Positions 42,761 through 52,347 of a stretch of DNA of 64,000 bases are shown here, piece after piece. The stretch covers positions 3,394 through 67,393 of the forward strand of contig JBIKNF010000010.1 of assembly GCA_044358835.1 (NCBI GenBank), read 5' to 3'. Within the stretch, counting starts at the first letter, position 1. Each line of letters opens with the position of its first letter. This DNA is from JAJTHC01 sp044358835 (GTDB taxonomy: Bacteria; Cyanobacteriota; Vampirovibrionia; Vampirovibrionales; JAJTHC01). The translations under genes and the position numbers were made by a program. The notes under the pieces were generated by a model, which had not been told where the DNA came from, did no database searches, and saw only the letters and a program-made list of their open reading frames with translations.

Positions 42761-43417
42761 TTACTGACTCGCAAGTTCACTAATACGGTGGGCAAGTCCT
42801 TCAAGTGAAAGAGCTTCATCGCTTAGGTGGGCTTCTACGACCGCTTTGGGCATACCATACACCACACAGGAAGAGGCTTCTTGCGTTAAACAATAGGTGG
42901 GGATACGTTGCTTTAAGTGGCTAACACCGTCGCAACCGTCTCTGCCCATGCCTGTCATCACAACAGCAAGAACACCGTTTTTATAAGTTTGACTCGCGGA
43001 TTGAAAAAGTACATCCACCGAAGGGCGACAAGAACGCACTGGGGCATCATCACTCAGAACGATATGGACCCCCGTCTTTGGCTGACGTTCAAACTTTGTG
43101 TGTACGCCTCCAGGTGCTAAATAGACGGTGCCTACTTGAAGTTTTTCACCGTCTTCCGCTTCTTTTACTTTAAGGCGACTTACTTCATTAAGGCGTTCTG
43201 CAAGCCACGCCGTAAAATGAGTCGGCATATGTTGCACAATCACAATAGGGGACTTGATATTAGGTGAAAGTTTTTCAAGCAACACTGTCAAGGCAACAGG
43301 CCCTCCTGTTGAAATGCCAATCACCACGACTTCAAAACGAGAGGGTACGGCTTGCTGACCCCTGCTGCGAAGTGAGGTTCGTACATGGGTAGATGATGAA
43401 GGAAATGTAGTCAACAC
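42761..43417 (-). CDS. cheB: CheB methylesterase, stand-alone catalytic domain
   Basis: Removes methyl groups from chemoreceptor glutamates. The catalytic triad is visible as S36 in GISTGGP, His in VQHMP near residue 64, and Asp in GMGRDG near residue 158. The protein has only 218 residues, because the N-terminal receiver domain of usual CheB is missing. So it cannot be activated by CheA phosphorylation in the normal way. It may act constitutively or be regulated through another partner. It sits between cheW and cheR. Confidence 0.92.
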   Translation of the reverse strand: MLTTFPSSSTHVRTSLRSRGQQAVPSRFEVVVIGISTGGPVALTVLLEKLSPNIKSPIVIVQHMPTHFTAWLAERLNEVSRLKVKEAEDGEKLQVGTVYLAPGGVHTKFERQPKTGVHIVLSDDAPVRSCRPSVDVLFQSASQTYKNGVLAVVMTGMGRDGCDGVSHLKQRIPTYCLTQEASSCVVYGMPKAVVEAHLSDEALSLEGLAHRISELASQ

Positions 43418-43451
43418 TTGAACCTCTTTTTACAGAATCGGTTACGTTGTA

Positions 43452-43928
43452 CTAAACAGTCGTCAAGGAAGCGCTGAGGGCTTCTTTTAATATGTTCGAC
43501 ATGTTCAGGATCGTCACAATCCCTTCAGGTCTTTTTAATACCGCCTCAATCCAACGGGCGTCTAATTCATTGAGATTGGCAGGGGGGGCATCCAGTTCGG
43601 ATTCAACATAAGGTAATACATCTCCAATCGCATCGACGCTAAAGCCAATGCGATCCGCTGGGGAAAGCCCTTCTTGGGCGTAGGCTTCATTCCGTAAAAG
43701 AATGTTATATTTGCCGTGTTGTAGTTTTAAAGAAGTTTGCTTGAAAATTTTGGTTAAATCCACCAGCGTTACAATTTGACCACGTAAATTGATTAAGCCT
43801 TGAACATAGGGCATGGCCAAAGGCACAGGGGTATGTTCCATTTGTGGAATAATTTCACGTACATCCAGCAGTGGGATTCCACAGATGACTTCACCAAATT
43901 TAAACGTAATAAGTTTTTGTTCTAACAT
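43452..43928 (-). CDS. cheW: Chemotaxis coupling protein CheW
   Basis: A 158-residue CheW domain that couples receptors to CheA. Recognised from LITFKFGEVICGIPLLDVREI at the start, LINLRGQIVTLVDL in the middle and IGFSVDAIGDVL later. It is single-domain, with a short C-terminal extension. It follows cheA by 46 bases in the same operon. Confidence 0.93.
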   Translation of the reverse strand: MLEQKLITFKFGEVICGIPLLDVREIIPQMEHTPVPLAMPYVQGLINLRGQIVTLVDLTKIFKQTSLKLQHGKYNILLRNEAYAQEGLSPADRIGFSVDAIGDVLPYVESELDAPPANLNELDARWIEAVLKRPEGIVTILNMSNILKEALSASLTTV

Positions 43929-43973
43929 AAAAGAAAAGTTCCTGTTTATTTATAAGAATAGGCTAAATAACGA

Positions 43974-46679
43974 TTAAAAAGCACCTGCTAAACTAGGGTG
44001 TACTTCTACGCCGGCACGTTTTAATAGGGCATTGATATTGAGTAGTAAGGTAACCCGTTCTTGAATCAAGGCCGAACCATACAAGCACGGCTCTTCAATA
44101 AGATCAGTGTCTAAACGATAATCTACTTCAAGGCTGTCAATAATTTCAGCCACCCAAATGCCGACCTTCCCTTTGCCTGCCAAAGGTAAAATAAGGTATC
44201 CATTTTCGTCTTCTGGGTTTGGAGTTCTTATGTTTAAATACTGTTCTAAGCGAATGATGGAAATGGTTTCATTGTGCATACGAACAAATTCACGATTCCC
44301 AACGGACTCAATATGCTTGGCCTTAATGTATTCTAAACGCAAGACTTCCGCTAAAGGTACGGCAAAAGGTTCTTGAGGGTTATTTTGAAAGAGTAAAACC
44401 GATTGCTTTTCAAGTAAGGGAGATAATAAATTACCCGCGGGGTCAAATTCAAACCCATCGACAATGGACGTGCCAGTCCGTTGTTTTTCTAATTCTTGCC
44501 GACGTAAGTGTTCTGTTTGTACGCCACTAAAGTCCAGTTCACTTTGTGTGGCAATACCCACCACGTCGCAAATCATGGCCACACTACCATCCCCCATAAT
44601 GGTTGTACCACTAAAGGCATGCACATTTTTAATCAGTGTTGACAAGGGTTTTACGACAATATCTTCAATGTCATAGGCTTCATCTACAATTAAACCGTAT
44701 TGATTAATCCCAACGCTTAAGACCAATAAAGTGTAATCGCTTTCGGGCGATTGACGTCTAATTTCGGGGATTTGTTCAATGGCAACGGGGTCGTTAAAGC
44801 GTGCATCTTCAATCGTGCGACGCGCTTCGTTAGGCTTTCTAAGGTTCAACACATCATCGAGCTTGACTAAGGGAAGCCAATTGCCTCTTAATCGTAAGAC
44901 AGACGCTTGCCCAATACGTTCAATACGTTGATGCACTTCATTGGCTTTTACACGCACCAGTTCCAGTAAGTTCACTCGAGGCACCGCAAAGCGTTCTTCA
45001 CCCACCCCAACCACTAAACAAGGAATAATGGCCAAAGTTAAAGGCAATTGTAAGATGACGGCCGATCCCTTCCCTAAGGTGGATTCCAAATACACATGCC
45101 CGCCTAGGGCTTCAATGTTAGCGCGAACTACATCCATTCCTACACCCCGGCCAGAAAGATCCGTCACGGCTTCGGCGGTGGAAAGGCCAGCATGAAAAAT
45201 AAGGTTTAATTTTTCTTGATGGCTTAAATCATCAAATTCAGCTTGGCTCATTACGCCATTAGCAATTGCTTTGCGTCCCAAGGCTTCGGTGTCAATGCCT
45301 TTACCATCGTCTTCAATACGTAAGTGAATTTGCCCCGCTTCATGAAACGCATGCAAGGTAATGGTACCAGAAGGAGATTTGCCTGCTGCTTTTCGTTGTT
45401 CTGGGGATTCAATGCCGTGATCACAAGCATTACGGATCATATGCGTCAAGGGGTCACTTAAGCCTTCTAAAATGCTTTTGTCTAGTTCTACATCTTGCCC
45501 AATCATTTGTAACTGGATTTTTTTGTTTAATTGCTTAGCAAGATCACGCACAACACGAGGGAAACGCCGAAATACGTTTTCAATGGGTTGCATGCGGGTT
45601 TGCATAATGTGATCTTGTAACTGATTGGTGACGGTGTTAATACTTTCTAACACTTGAACGAAGCTTTCGTTTTTGGTGCTAAGTTGTTTGTCAGACTGAA
45701 CGGCACGCATCAGTTGATTGCGAGCCAGTACCAGTTCGCCCGCAAAATCCATAAGGGTATTCAACAAATCCACACGCACTCGAAGGGTGTCATAACTCAC
45801 TTCGGCAGTTGAAGTACTAGGGGCTTCGACTTTAATTTCAGCCGTTTTATTGTAAACTTCAGCGTCCGATTGTTCTACATAGACGCCTTCATCCACAACA
45901 GGGACTTCATAATCATCTAACTGTGATTCTGCTAAGTCTAAGGCATGCAACACCAAGTCTTTTTCTAAAACGGTTGCAAATAGCACATGAAAATTCGGGG
46001 GTGGCGCATCGCTTTCCAGTTCAGAAACAGTAGATGCCAGAACGGCACCAATGGAGTCGATCGTACCAATAAAATCCTTATAGCTCCGGTGCATGTCAAA
46101 TAAATGTAGGTTTGTGTCCAATTTAGCCACATAGACAAACTGACCCAAACGTTTCGCTTTTTCGATGCAGTCGCGTTCAACATAAAGAGAAGGATTCACT
46201 TTGTCATTATGTACACGGACTTTTGATTCATCGGTGCTTTCAACGGGTTGAGCCAAGGTAAGGGAAGCAGGGCCAGCTAGGTAGGGGGTGTCTGCCTTGG
46301 TGTAGTGTGTAAGGGCTTCTTCTAAAGCAGAAGTATCTAGTCGCTCACTCCGCTGAATATCTTCTACCATCACATTTAGCAAATCTACACCCATTAGTAA
46401 GGGTTCAACGACATGGGGATGAGGAATCAATACGCCGTCTCTTACTCGCATTAAGACGCTTTCCATCAGGTGAGACACTTGCTTTAAGCGTTCAAAACCA
46501 AAGAAGCCAGAAGCCCCTTTAATACTATGAATGGCTCTAAAAATACGGTTCACGATTTCTTGGCTGACTTCGGGGGCTTGTTTTTCAAGGGCCAATAAGT
46601 CAGGTTCAATGGATTCAAGATGCTCGGCACTTTCGCTTAGGAAGTCTTGTAATAGGGAATCGTCTTGATGTTCACTCAT
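43974..46679 (-). CDS. cheA: Chemotaxis histidine kinase CheA with two CheW-like domains
   Basis: The central kinase of a chemosensory array. The 901-residue protein starts with an Hpt domain carrying H51 in IHSIKGASGFFG. A P2-like region follows (about 150-270). Then come the dimerisation domain (about 297-365), the HATPase domain with N box HMIRNACDHGIE, G1 DDGKGID and G2 GRGVGMDV, and a CheW-like P5 domain (about 545-690). A second CheW-like domain ends the protein (about 755-890), which is unusual. No chemoreceptor gene lies in the window. Confidence 0.95.
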   Translation of the reverse strand: MSEHQDDSLLQDFLSESAEHLESIEPDLLALEKQAPEVSQEIVNRIFRAIHSIKGASGFFGFERLKQVSHLMESVLMRVRDGVLIPHPHVVEPLLMGVDLLNVMVEDIQRSERLDTSALEEALTHYTKADTPYLAGPASLTLAQPVESTDESKVRVHNDKVNPSLYVERDCIEKAKRLGQFVYVAKLDTNLHLFDMHRSYKDFIGTIDSIGAVLASTVSELESDAPPPNFHVLFATVLEKDLVLHALDLAESQLDDYEVPVVDEGVYVEQSDAEVYNKTAEIKVEAPSTSTAEVSYDTLRVRVDLLNTLMDFAGELVLARNQLMRAVQSDKQLSTKNESFVQVLESINTVTNQLQDHIMQTRMQPIENVFRRFPRVVRDLAKQLNKKIQLQMIGQDVELDKSILEGLSDPLTHMIRNACDHGIESPEQRKAAGKSPSGTITLHAFHEAGQIHLRIEDDGKGIDTEALGRKAIANGVMSQAEFDDLSHQEKLNLIFHAGLSTAEAVTDLSGRGVGMDVVRANIEALGGHVYLESTLGKGSAVILQLPLTLAIIPCLVVGVGEERFAVPRVNLLELVRVKANEVHQRIERIGQASVLRLRGNWLPLVKLDDVLNLRKPNEARRTIEDARFNDPVAIEQIPEIRRQSPESDYTLLVLSVGINQYGLIVDEAYDIEDIVVKPLSTLIKNVHAFSGTTIMGDGSVAMICDVVGIATQSELDFSGVQTEHLRRQELEKQRTGTSIVDGFEFDPAGNLLSPLLEKQSVLLFQNNPQEPFAVPLAEVLRLEYIKAKHIESVGNREFVRMHNETISIIRLEQYLNIRTPNPEDENGYLILPLAGKGKVGIWVAEIIDSLEVDYRLDTDLIEEPCLYGSALIQERVTLLLNINALLKRAGVEVHPSLAGAF

Positions 46680-47043
46680 TTTTTTGGGGGTCCTTATACT
46701 GATCCGTTAAAAGGTTAATGTCTTATGGGGTTTTTGAAGTCTGTAGAATGGATTCCTTGTTTACAGGGTTCGTATAGTAAGCTGTACTTGCGATACATCT
46801 GTCAACGTCGGTTCTGAGAAGGCAGGGGTCTGTGCTTAATTCATAAAATAAGGTGTTAAAACGACACGTTTATAACTAGATGATTAGAACTTCATAATCA
46901 GACCTAAGCGATAAACGTTACGCGAGCCTAAACGGCCACTTATAATCATTGTAAAGGGGTGCCACTTCATTATGGAACGTCGCCCAGCCTTTTCAATCAT
47001 TCAGGGGATGAATGTTCTCTATATATTTTCAATGATTTTAAAA
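46680..47043. other. Intergenic region upstream of cheA
   Basis: About 360 bases between cheA and the nuclease gene. A consensus -35 TTGACA occurs on the minus strand at 46805-46800, but no well spaced -10 follows it. No gene is supported; short plus-strand frames here lack ribosome sites. Confidence 0.4.
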
Positions 47044-47733
47044 TCATCCATTCAAAGGAAGCTTCCACAATCCGCGTTTTTCAGATTGAGCCTTTTTTTC
47101 TAGGTGTTTCATTTCGTCTTGATGAGCGTAATTGGGGGCATAAATCATTACTTTGGCCAGCCCCGATTTCAATAAACCTTCATTAACACTTAGGCCACCT
47201 GTTGGCTGTAAATAAACCCATGCTAGGGTTCGACCATAACGGTCTCTTATTTTTTTGTCAAATTCTAAGTAAACAACCTTATTTTGGGTCAACCCTTGGG
47301 TATATGCCTTGGCTTCTAAACCAAAGGGTTGAGCTTTCCCACTAGGGTTTCGCTTAGAACGCTTGGTTTCTGGGGTATCTACTTGTAAGAAACGAATGTT
47401 TTCGTTGGGAGGTTCTAGCAAGCCGTTGCCGTTTAGATCACACGAAATGGTGTCTCCGTCAATGATTTTGAGTACTTTGCATGGTTTTCGATCACTAGAT
47501 TCCAGCTGGGGGCTTAACTGTTTTGTAGGGGCTTGATTCGGCGTTTGAGCCTGAGGCGTTGAGCTTGGCAGCTGTGTTTGCTTTTTCATAGATGTAGAGC
47601 GTTGTTCAAGGGAAGGGGAGAGAGGAGGCGATGTTAAATTCATCCATTCATTGGGGATCAGTAGAATCCCAATAAACACCACAAGTATTAAGATAAATCG
47701 TTTGCGCAAAAAGCGAAAAACAGTTTTTTTCAT
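47044..47733 (-). CDS. Membrane-anchored thermonuclease-family nuclease
   Basis: A 229-residue protein with a staphylococcal-nuclease (SNase) domain (about residues 84-222). The N-terminal segment 12-28 is hydrophobic and anchors or exports it. A Pro/Gln-rich linker follows. Recognised from IIDGDTI, FLQVDTPE, and RYGRTLAWVY, which carry the usual catalytic Arg, Asp and Glu positions. A short insertion, DLNGNGLLEPPN after the DGDTI strand, looks like an EF-hand or dockerin calcium loop. It probably degrades nucleic acid in the periplasm or outside the cell. Confidence 0.88.
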   Translation of the reverse strand: MKKTVFRFLRKRFILILVVFIGILLIPNEWMNLTSPPLSPSLEQRSTSMKKQTQLPSSTPQAQTPNQAPTKQLSPQLESSDRKPCKVLKIIDGDTISCDLNGNGLLEPPNENIRFLQVDTPETKRSKRNPSGKAQPFGLEAKAYTQGLTQNKVVYLEFDKKIRDRYGRTLAWVYLQPTGGLSVNEGLLKSGLAKVMIYAPNYAHQDEMKHLEKKAQSEKRGLWKLPLNG

Positions 47734-47778
47734 CAGTCACCCTTCTTTTGCGTCATTAATGTACATAAGAAAAGATAC

Positions 47779-47810
47779 AAAAGCCCTTATTTTTAAAAAT
47801 AAGGGCTTTT
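47779..47810 (-). terminator. Perfect-palindrome terminator between snase and korB
   Basis: A perfect 32-base palindrome (arms AAAAGCCCTTATTTTT and its complement) with A/T runs at both ends, so it can work in either direction. It follows korB on the minus strand and would end the kor operon. Confidence 0.85.
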
Positions 47811-47834
47811 ACGGTATTCGATGCTTGACACGAT

Positions 47835-48839
47835 TTAGACGACAAACTCTTCACAAGCGGACGTTAAATCCGTATTAGCAATAAAGTTTTCATTGTGAAA
47901 AGGTACATCCATGGGAGCGTATTCACGCAACAATGGAATGTTTGTTTTCAAACGATCGGCATAGGTGGGTAAGTTCACTTTCCAATAAGTGCCTAACACC
48001 ACACGATCCGTTAAACGATACGCTTCCGCAATAGCGGCGATTTTCTTGGCTTGGTAGGCTTCTAAATCATCGGGGTCTTCTACGAAACCAGTATAGCCCG
48101 TTTCTTCCAAGTACTGTAAACGGGGCAACTCGCTTTGACCTGAATTCACCGTTTCCGTATAGTATTCTTTAGGGTGTAAGTCATTGTAAGTCGGGCAAGG
48201 CTGATGAACATCTACCAAGCTAACCCCACGATGATTGATTGCATCCATAATTGTTTGCTTGAGATGCTTGGCATCAAAAGCGTAAGAACGCGCCACAAAG
48301 GTAAAGCCTGAAGCAATGGCTAAGGCCAAGGGGTTAATGGCTTGTGAAATATGAGGTAATGCCAAGCTCTTAGGTTGCATGCCTACTTCTAAAGTCGGAG
48401 AAGCCTGCCCTTTGGTCAGCCCATAGACTTCGTTGTCAAAAACAATGTAGGTAATATCTACATTACGACGACCCGCGTGTATAAAGTGCCCAGCCCCAAT
48501 TCCGTAACCGTCTCCATCGCCCCCTGTGGCGATGACCACGTTATTGGGATTGGCGATTTTAGCGCCTAAAGCGTAAGGCAACACACGCCCATGAAGGGTG
48601 TGAATACCGTAGGCTTGAAGATATTGAGCGGATTTGCCTGAACAACCGATTCCTGCAAAAAACTCCACTTTCCAAGGTTGAAGTTGCAGTTCAGAAACGG
48701 CTTGCTGAATCGCATTAACGATGCCAAAATCCCCACATCCCGGGCACCAGTCAGGGTTCTTGTCTGAACGCAATTGAAAGGGCTTCAATTTAACGTCCAA
48801 CGTTGGGAAGGATTGTTCGGTTTGTTGTTTAGTGGCCAT
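47835..48839 (-). CDS. korB: 2-oxoacid:ferredoxin oxidoreductase, beta subunit
   Basis: The thiamine pyrophosphate-binding subunit of a 2-oxoglutarate or related 2-oxoacid:ferredoxin oxidoreductase. Evidence is WCPGCGDFGI near residue 31 (iron-sulfur and TPP region), GIGCSGKS, the TPP motif GGDGDGYGIGAGHF, and NEVYGLTKGQASPT. With the ATG at 48839 behind GGTGGT it has 334 residues. It overlaps the alpha gene's end by eleven bases, so the two are coupled. It catalyses reversible, CoA-dependent oxidative decarboxylation and makes reduced ferredoxin. The 2-oxoglutarate assignment rests on the KorAB layout. Confidence 0.92.
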   Translation of the reverse strand: MATKQQTEQSFPTLDVKLKPFQLRSDKNPDWCPGCGDFGIVNAIQQAVSELQLQPWKVEFFAGIGCSGKSAQYLQAYGIHTLHGRVLPYALGAKIANPNNVVIATGGDGDGYGIGAGHFIHAGRRNVDITYIVFDNEVYGLTKGQASPTLEVGMQPKSLALPHISQAINPLALAIASGFTFVARSYAFDAKHLKQTIMDAINHRGVSLVDVHQPCPTYNDLHPKEYYTETVNSGQSELPRLQYLEETGYTGFVEDPDDLEAYQAKKIAAIAEAYRLTDRVVLGTYWKVNLPTYADRLKTNIPLLREYAPMDVPFHNENFIANTDLTSACEEFVV

Positions 48840-50673
48840 TGACAAGCACCACCTTTCTTGATTGCTTTTCTTTCACTTCTGTAACGGCTTGTATAATTTC
48901 ACATTGTGAAAATGGACGCCCCGTGTATTTGACAGCTTTATGTTCAATGTCAATACCCGTTTCTTGACGAATCAACTTAGCCAACTGATTGGTGAAATTG
49001 CTCTCAATAATCAAACGTTGCTTGGCATTGTTTAAAATACGTGTAATGGCTTCAACTGGGAAGGGAGACATCAAACGAATATGCAGATAATTAACGGATT
49101 GACCTTGTTCTTTGAAGCGATCCAGTGCATCAAGCGCAGATCCTTTGGTAGATCCCCAGCCCACAATCGTGAGGTCAGCATTTTCTGGACCGTACAATTT
49201 AAACTGTAGGTGTTCAGGAATTTCTTTGGAGGCGGTAACCAGTTTTCGGGCTCGCTTTTCCATCATTTGCATACGAATAGCGGGCTCTTCTGTAATAAAG
49301 CCGTATTCTGTATGTTCATCTCCTGTTAAGAAGTGAATTCCACCAGGTGTACCCGGAATAGTCCGAGGGGAAATACCGTCTTCTGTTATTTGAAAGCGTG
49401 GGAACTTGGGCAGTCCAGTGGAAGGGTCCGCCGGATCGTAGGAATCCACTTTAGTGATTTGCTTACCACGATCAATAAGCAAGCCTTGATCCGCAAACTT
49501 TTTAATGCTTTGTGTGGAATTGGCTAAAGCCTTGTCCACCAAAACAATCACAGGGGTTTGGTAACGTTCTGCGAAGTTAAAGCAGTTAAAGCCGTCTTCA
49601 AAGCACTCTTCCATATCTCCAGGAGACAAAACAATTTTGGGGAAGTCCCCATGCCCAATGTTTACCGCAAACAACAAGTCGCCTTGTTCACTACGAGTAG
49701 GCAGACCTGTGGAAGGGCCTCCACGCATGTAGTTAAAGATAACGGTAGGCACTTCGTTCATGCCAGCCCAGCCGATGCCTTCTGCTTTTAAGCAGAACCC
49801 AGGGCCAGACGTTGCAGTGGCAACTCGAGCACCCGTTACAGCAGCACCATTGGCCATGTTGATTGAAGCAATTTCATCTTCGGCTTGATACACCACAATG
49901 CCGTATTCGCTATGTTGTTCTAGGTAAATACATTCATCAACCGCAGGGGTGATGGAATAGTAGGTTTGAAAACGCATCCCTGCTTTTAATTTACCAATCC
50001 CACAAGCGGCAGCTCCGTTCATGAGTAAGCGTGATTCAGGTTCAGGCTTATGGGACTGTTCTTGCATTTGATATTTGAAGTCTTTGGCCTCCGCAATGGC
50101 TTGAATGGCTTCATAGGCCTTCACCCCTGCTTTAAGGTTAATGGCCACCAGCTTGGATTTTTTGCCACGAAACAAGCCTTTAAGGGCTTCTTCAAGGACT
50201 TCAACACCCACACCGTACAAAGCAAGAGAAGCCGCCACTGAAATGGTGTTTTTAACAATGGCCAGCTTTGCAGCGGGCTTGCCTTCTTCTTCAGCCAATT
50301 CACGAATAATGCCTTCATAATCTAAAGGGAACAGCTTGACGCTGGCATCCATTTCAAGCACTTCAGGCTTGGTTAAACCTGGATCGTAAATCAAGGCGCC
50401 TTCGGGTAAAATTTCGTGGGCATGAATAACGGCCGTGGAATCTTCAAAGGTCGCCAGCATATGAATGGGGTCAATATGCGAACGCACCACATCGTGACTG
50501 GCACGTATTTGAAAGTAACTATGCTTTCCCTTAATGTTTGAGTGATACTCCCGTTTCCCGTAGACCCAAAATCCAGCAACCGCCATTGCACGGGCAAATA
50601 AGGTTGCTGAAGAATCGACACCACTGCCTTGCGGGCCACCGATCATCCAGCTTGTTTCAGTTATTCGGCTCAT
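48829..50673 (-). CDS. korA: 2-oxoacid:ferredoxin oxidoreductase, fused gamma-alpha subunit
   Basis: A 614-residue fusion: an N-terminal gamma domain (residues 1-195, with GGPQGSGVDSSATLFARAMA) and an alpha domain (about 215-600, with LMNGAAACGIGKLKAGMRFQTYYSITPA and RGGPSTGLPTRSEQGDL). The fusion is the usual arrangement for 2-oxoglutarate oxidoreductases (KorA/OorA type) in many bacteria. No delta (ferredoxin) subunit gene is adjacent. It is the promoter-proximal gene of a two-gene operon ended by the palindrome at 47779-47810. It points to low-potential ferredoxin metabolism and an anaerobic or microaerobic lifestyle. Confidence 0.92.
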   Translation of the reverse strand: MSRITETSWMIGGPQGSGVDSSATLFARAMAVAGFWVYGKREYHSNIKGKHSYFQIRASHDVVRSHIDPIHMLATFEDSTAVIHAHEILPEGALIYDPGLTKPEVLEMDASVKLFPLDYEGIIRELAEEEGKPAAKLAIVKNTISVAASLALYGVGVEVLEEALKGLFRGKKSKLVAINLKAGVKAYEAIQAIAEAKDFKYQMQEQSHKPEPESRLLMNGAAACGIGKLKAGMRFQTYYSITPAVDECIYLEQHSEYGIVVYQAEDEIASINMANGAAVTGARVATATSGPGFCLKAEGIGWAGMNEVPTVIFNYMRGGPSTGLPTRSEQGDLLFAVNIGHGDFPKIVLSPGDMEECFEDGFNCFNFAERYQTPVIVLVDKALANSTQSIKKFADQGLLIDRGKQITKVDSYDPADPSTGLPKFPRFQITEDGISPRTIPGTPGGIHFLTGDEHTEYGFITEEPAIRMQMMEKRARKLVTASKEIPEHLQFKLYGPENADLTIVGWGSTKGSALDALDRFKEQGQSVNYLHIRLMSPFPVEAITRILNNAKQRLIIESNFTNQLAKLIRQETGIDIEHKAVKYTGRPFSQCEIIQAVTEVKEKQSRKVVLVNGH

Positions 50674-50979
50674 AGAACAACATCCTTGGGCTTAAAGCCA
50701 CCGTCTTAAAATCCTCAAAATGAGGATGAGACACGTTTGTAACTGTCATAATAGGACTTGGGCACCACCTTCTTTTTCTGCACGAAAGCATTTTAAAGCA
50801 AGTAAGAGACAAAATACCTATTTTTAACAATTCTAGTTTAGCACACCCTGAAAATAGAGCAAACCTTTTTCTATAAAAAAAATCCCATGCCTTCACAAAA
50901 AAGCATGGGAACTAACACTGCTTTGAAAAATCCGTTTTTCAGTGGTATTTGTTTACCTTAGGGACTTTATAGGAAAGTC
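50674..50979. other. Intergenic region upstream of korA
   Basis: It contains the terminator of the preceding minus-strand gene (50875-50910) and the korA promoter region. No gene is seen. Confidence 0.5.
50875..50910 (-). terminator. Terminator after the AMIN-like membrane protein gene
   Basis: On the minus strand TCCCATGC pairs with GCATGGGA across a 12-base loop, followed by T8. Confidence 0.8.
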
Positions 50980-52347
50980 CTAATACTGTGGCTTACTTTG
51001 CTGTATGGCTTTAGCGATATTTTCTTTTCCTTCGGTGTCCATGTGTTGTGCCATGGCATGTAAGAAGGCATTGCCTGTTACGGAAGGATTCTTAAGAGGG
51101 GTTGTGGGATTTTTAGCAACCACAGGGGTTGGGGCCTGGGTGATTTTACCGTAGCGTTGGGCTTGCTTGCGAGCGATCGCTTCTTTGACTCTAAGATTGA
51201 CGCCTTCTTCAGTAATTAATTCGGACTGTTGAGGAGCATCAGGGGCTGAGACAAATCCCGTATGCTTCATTCTTTCACGCACCCGATGCAGGGTGTTTTG
51301 ATGGGTAGGCTTTGGGGGGGGCTTTAAACGACTCGCGTAAGAATCACGGATTGCTTCAGAAGGTGTGAGTCCCAAGGGCATGCTCGCTTCTGGAATAATA
51401 AAGCGTTTATTTGAGTCCAAGGGGTAAGCTTCTAAAGCGTGTGACTTTTTTAATTTACTCAAGAAAAAGAAACCTATTGTGCTAACGAACAAAAACCCCA
51501 AAAGTAAGTTGCTATGTGCTTTTGCCCATTGAACCAGCAACACAAAAAGGGTTTGAAGCGTTTGACGAATGCTCGTGTCTTCAAGGGTTTCATTTTCTTC
51601 ATCATCTAGCTCATCAAGGGCATCACTTTCAATGGCAATGGGCATATTGGCAAGGTTTGGATCATTTTCAAGCAATGAAGACACGCGAGGATGCTTGAGG
51701 CTATTGGTGTTTGGATTTAATTCAACAGAAAGATCATCAGTGGCGGGTTGAGACTTTATTGAGTGGCTTGTAGAAGTTGAGGGGGTAGTGGGGGGAACTT
51801 CAATAGGTGTGGGGATTTTTTTAATTTCGCCACTTTCTATGGCCAAAAACACATCACCCGCTGAAGCTTTTGACGACTGAAGGGGTTTACTAACTGGGCG
51901 AAGCAGTCTTGAGTGCTGTTTAACTAACGTTGCTTGCTTAAACGTATTGGGCGAACGAGACTTATTGAGTTCCCGAAAGCCTACAACAGGAAGGGTTAAT
52001 CCTCTGCCTTCAATCATGAGTTGAAGATGCCCATTGTCTAAATGTTTTACACGAACGTTGTCAATAGAAGGGGCTTTTTCGTATTGAATGGCAAAGACAT
52101 TGGAGGTAAGGGTTGTCTCATACAAGTCTAAAACAATTGCTTTACCTTGTTGTTTAGCTTCATGGCGTAAGGGCGAATCGGTGTGAATGTATAGATTTAA
52201 GGTGCCTTGTTCTTCTCGTAAATCCACCCCATTGATATGGCTAATAGCCTGCGCTGAAAGTGTTGTTGAAATACATATAATGTTCAGTAATACCCAAGCC
52301 AAAAATAGAATGGGGTGTTGGCCAAAGAAGATCTTAGGAAAGTTCAT
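50980..52347 (-). CDS. Membrane protein with AMIN-like N-terminal domain
   Basis: A 455-residue protein. A signal sequence covers about residues 11-33. Residues 35-125 (ISHINGVDLREEQGTLNLYIHTDSPLRHEAK, and IVLDLYE then V-RV-x-H) resemble an AMIN domain, a periplasmic wall- or secretin-linked fold. A Ser/Thr/Pro-rich stretch follows. One transmembrane segment (about 285-308, LLLGFLFVSTIGFFFLSKL) separates this from a basic cytoplasmic tail of 140 residues. The topology fits an envelope protein linking the periplasm to a cytoplasmic partner. AMIN domains occur in PilQ and amidases, so a link to pili or wall is a guess. Confidence 0.6.
   Translation of the reverse strand: MNFPKIFFGQHPILFLAWVLLNIICISTTLSAQAISHINGVDLREEQGTLNLYIHTDSPLRHEAKQQGKAIVLDLYETTLTSNVFAIQYEKAPSIDNVRVKHLDNGHLQLMIEGRGLTLPVVGFRELNKSRSPNTFKQATLVKQHSRLLRPVSKPLQSSKASAGDVFLAIESGEIKKIPTPIEVPPTTPSTSTSHSIKSQPATDDLSVELNPNTNSLKHPRVSSLLENDPNLANMPIAIESDALDELDDEENETLEDTSIRQTLQTLFVLLVQWAKAHSNLLLGFLFVSTIGFFFLSKLKKSHALEAYPLDSNKRFIIPEASMPLGLTPSEAIRDSYASRLKPPPKPTHQNTLHRVRERMKHTGFVSAPDAPQQSELITEEGVNLRVKEAIARKQAQRYGKITQAPTPVVAKNPTTPLKNPSVTGNAFLHAMAQHMDTEGKENIAKAIQQSKPQY

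Noticed and set aside
46772..46805. cheA promoter with TTGACA
   Set aside because: The -35 match is perfect, but the nearest TACTAT-like box is about 20 bases away.
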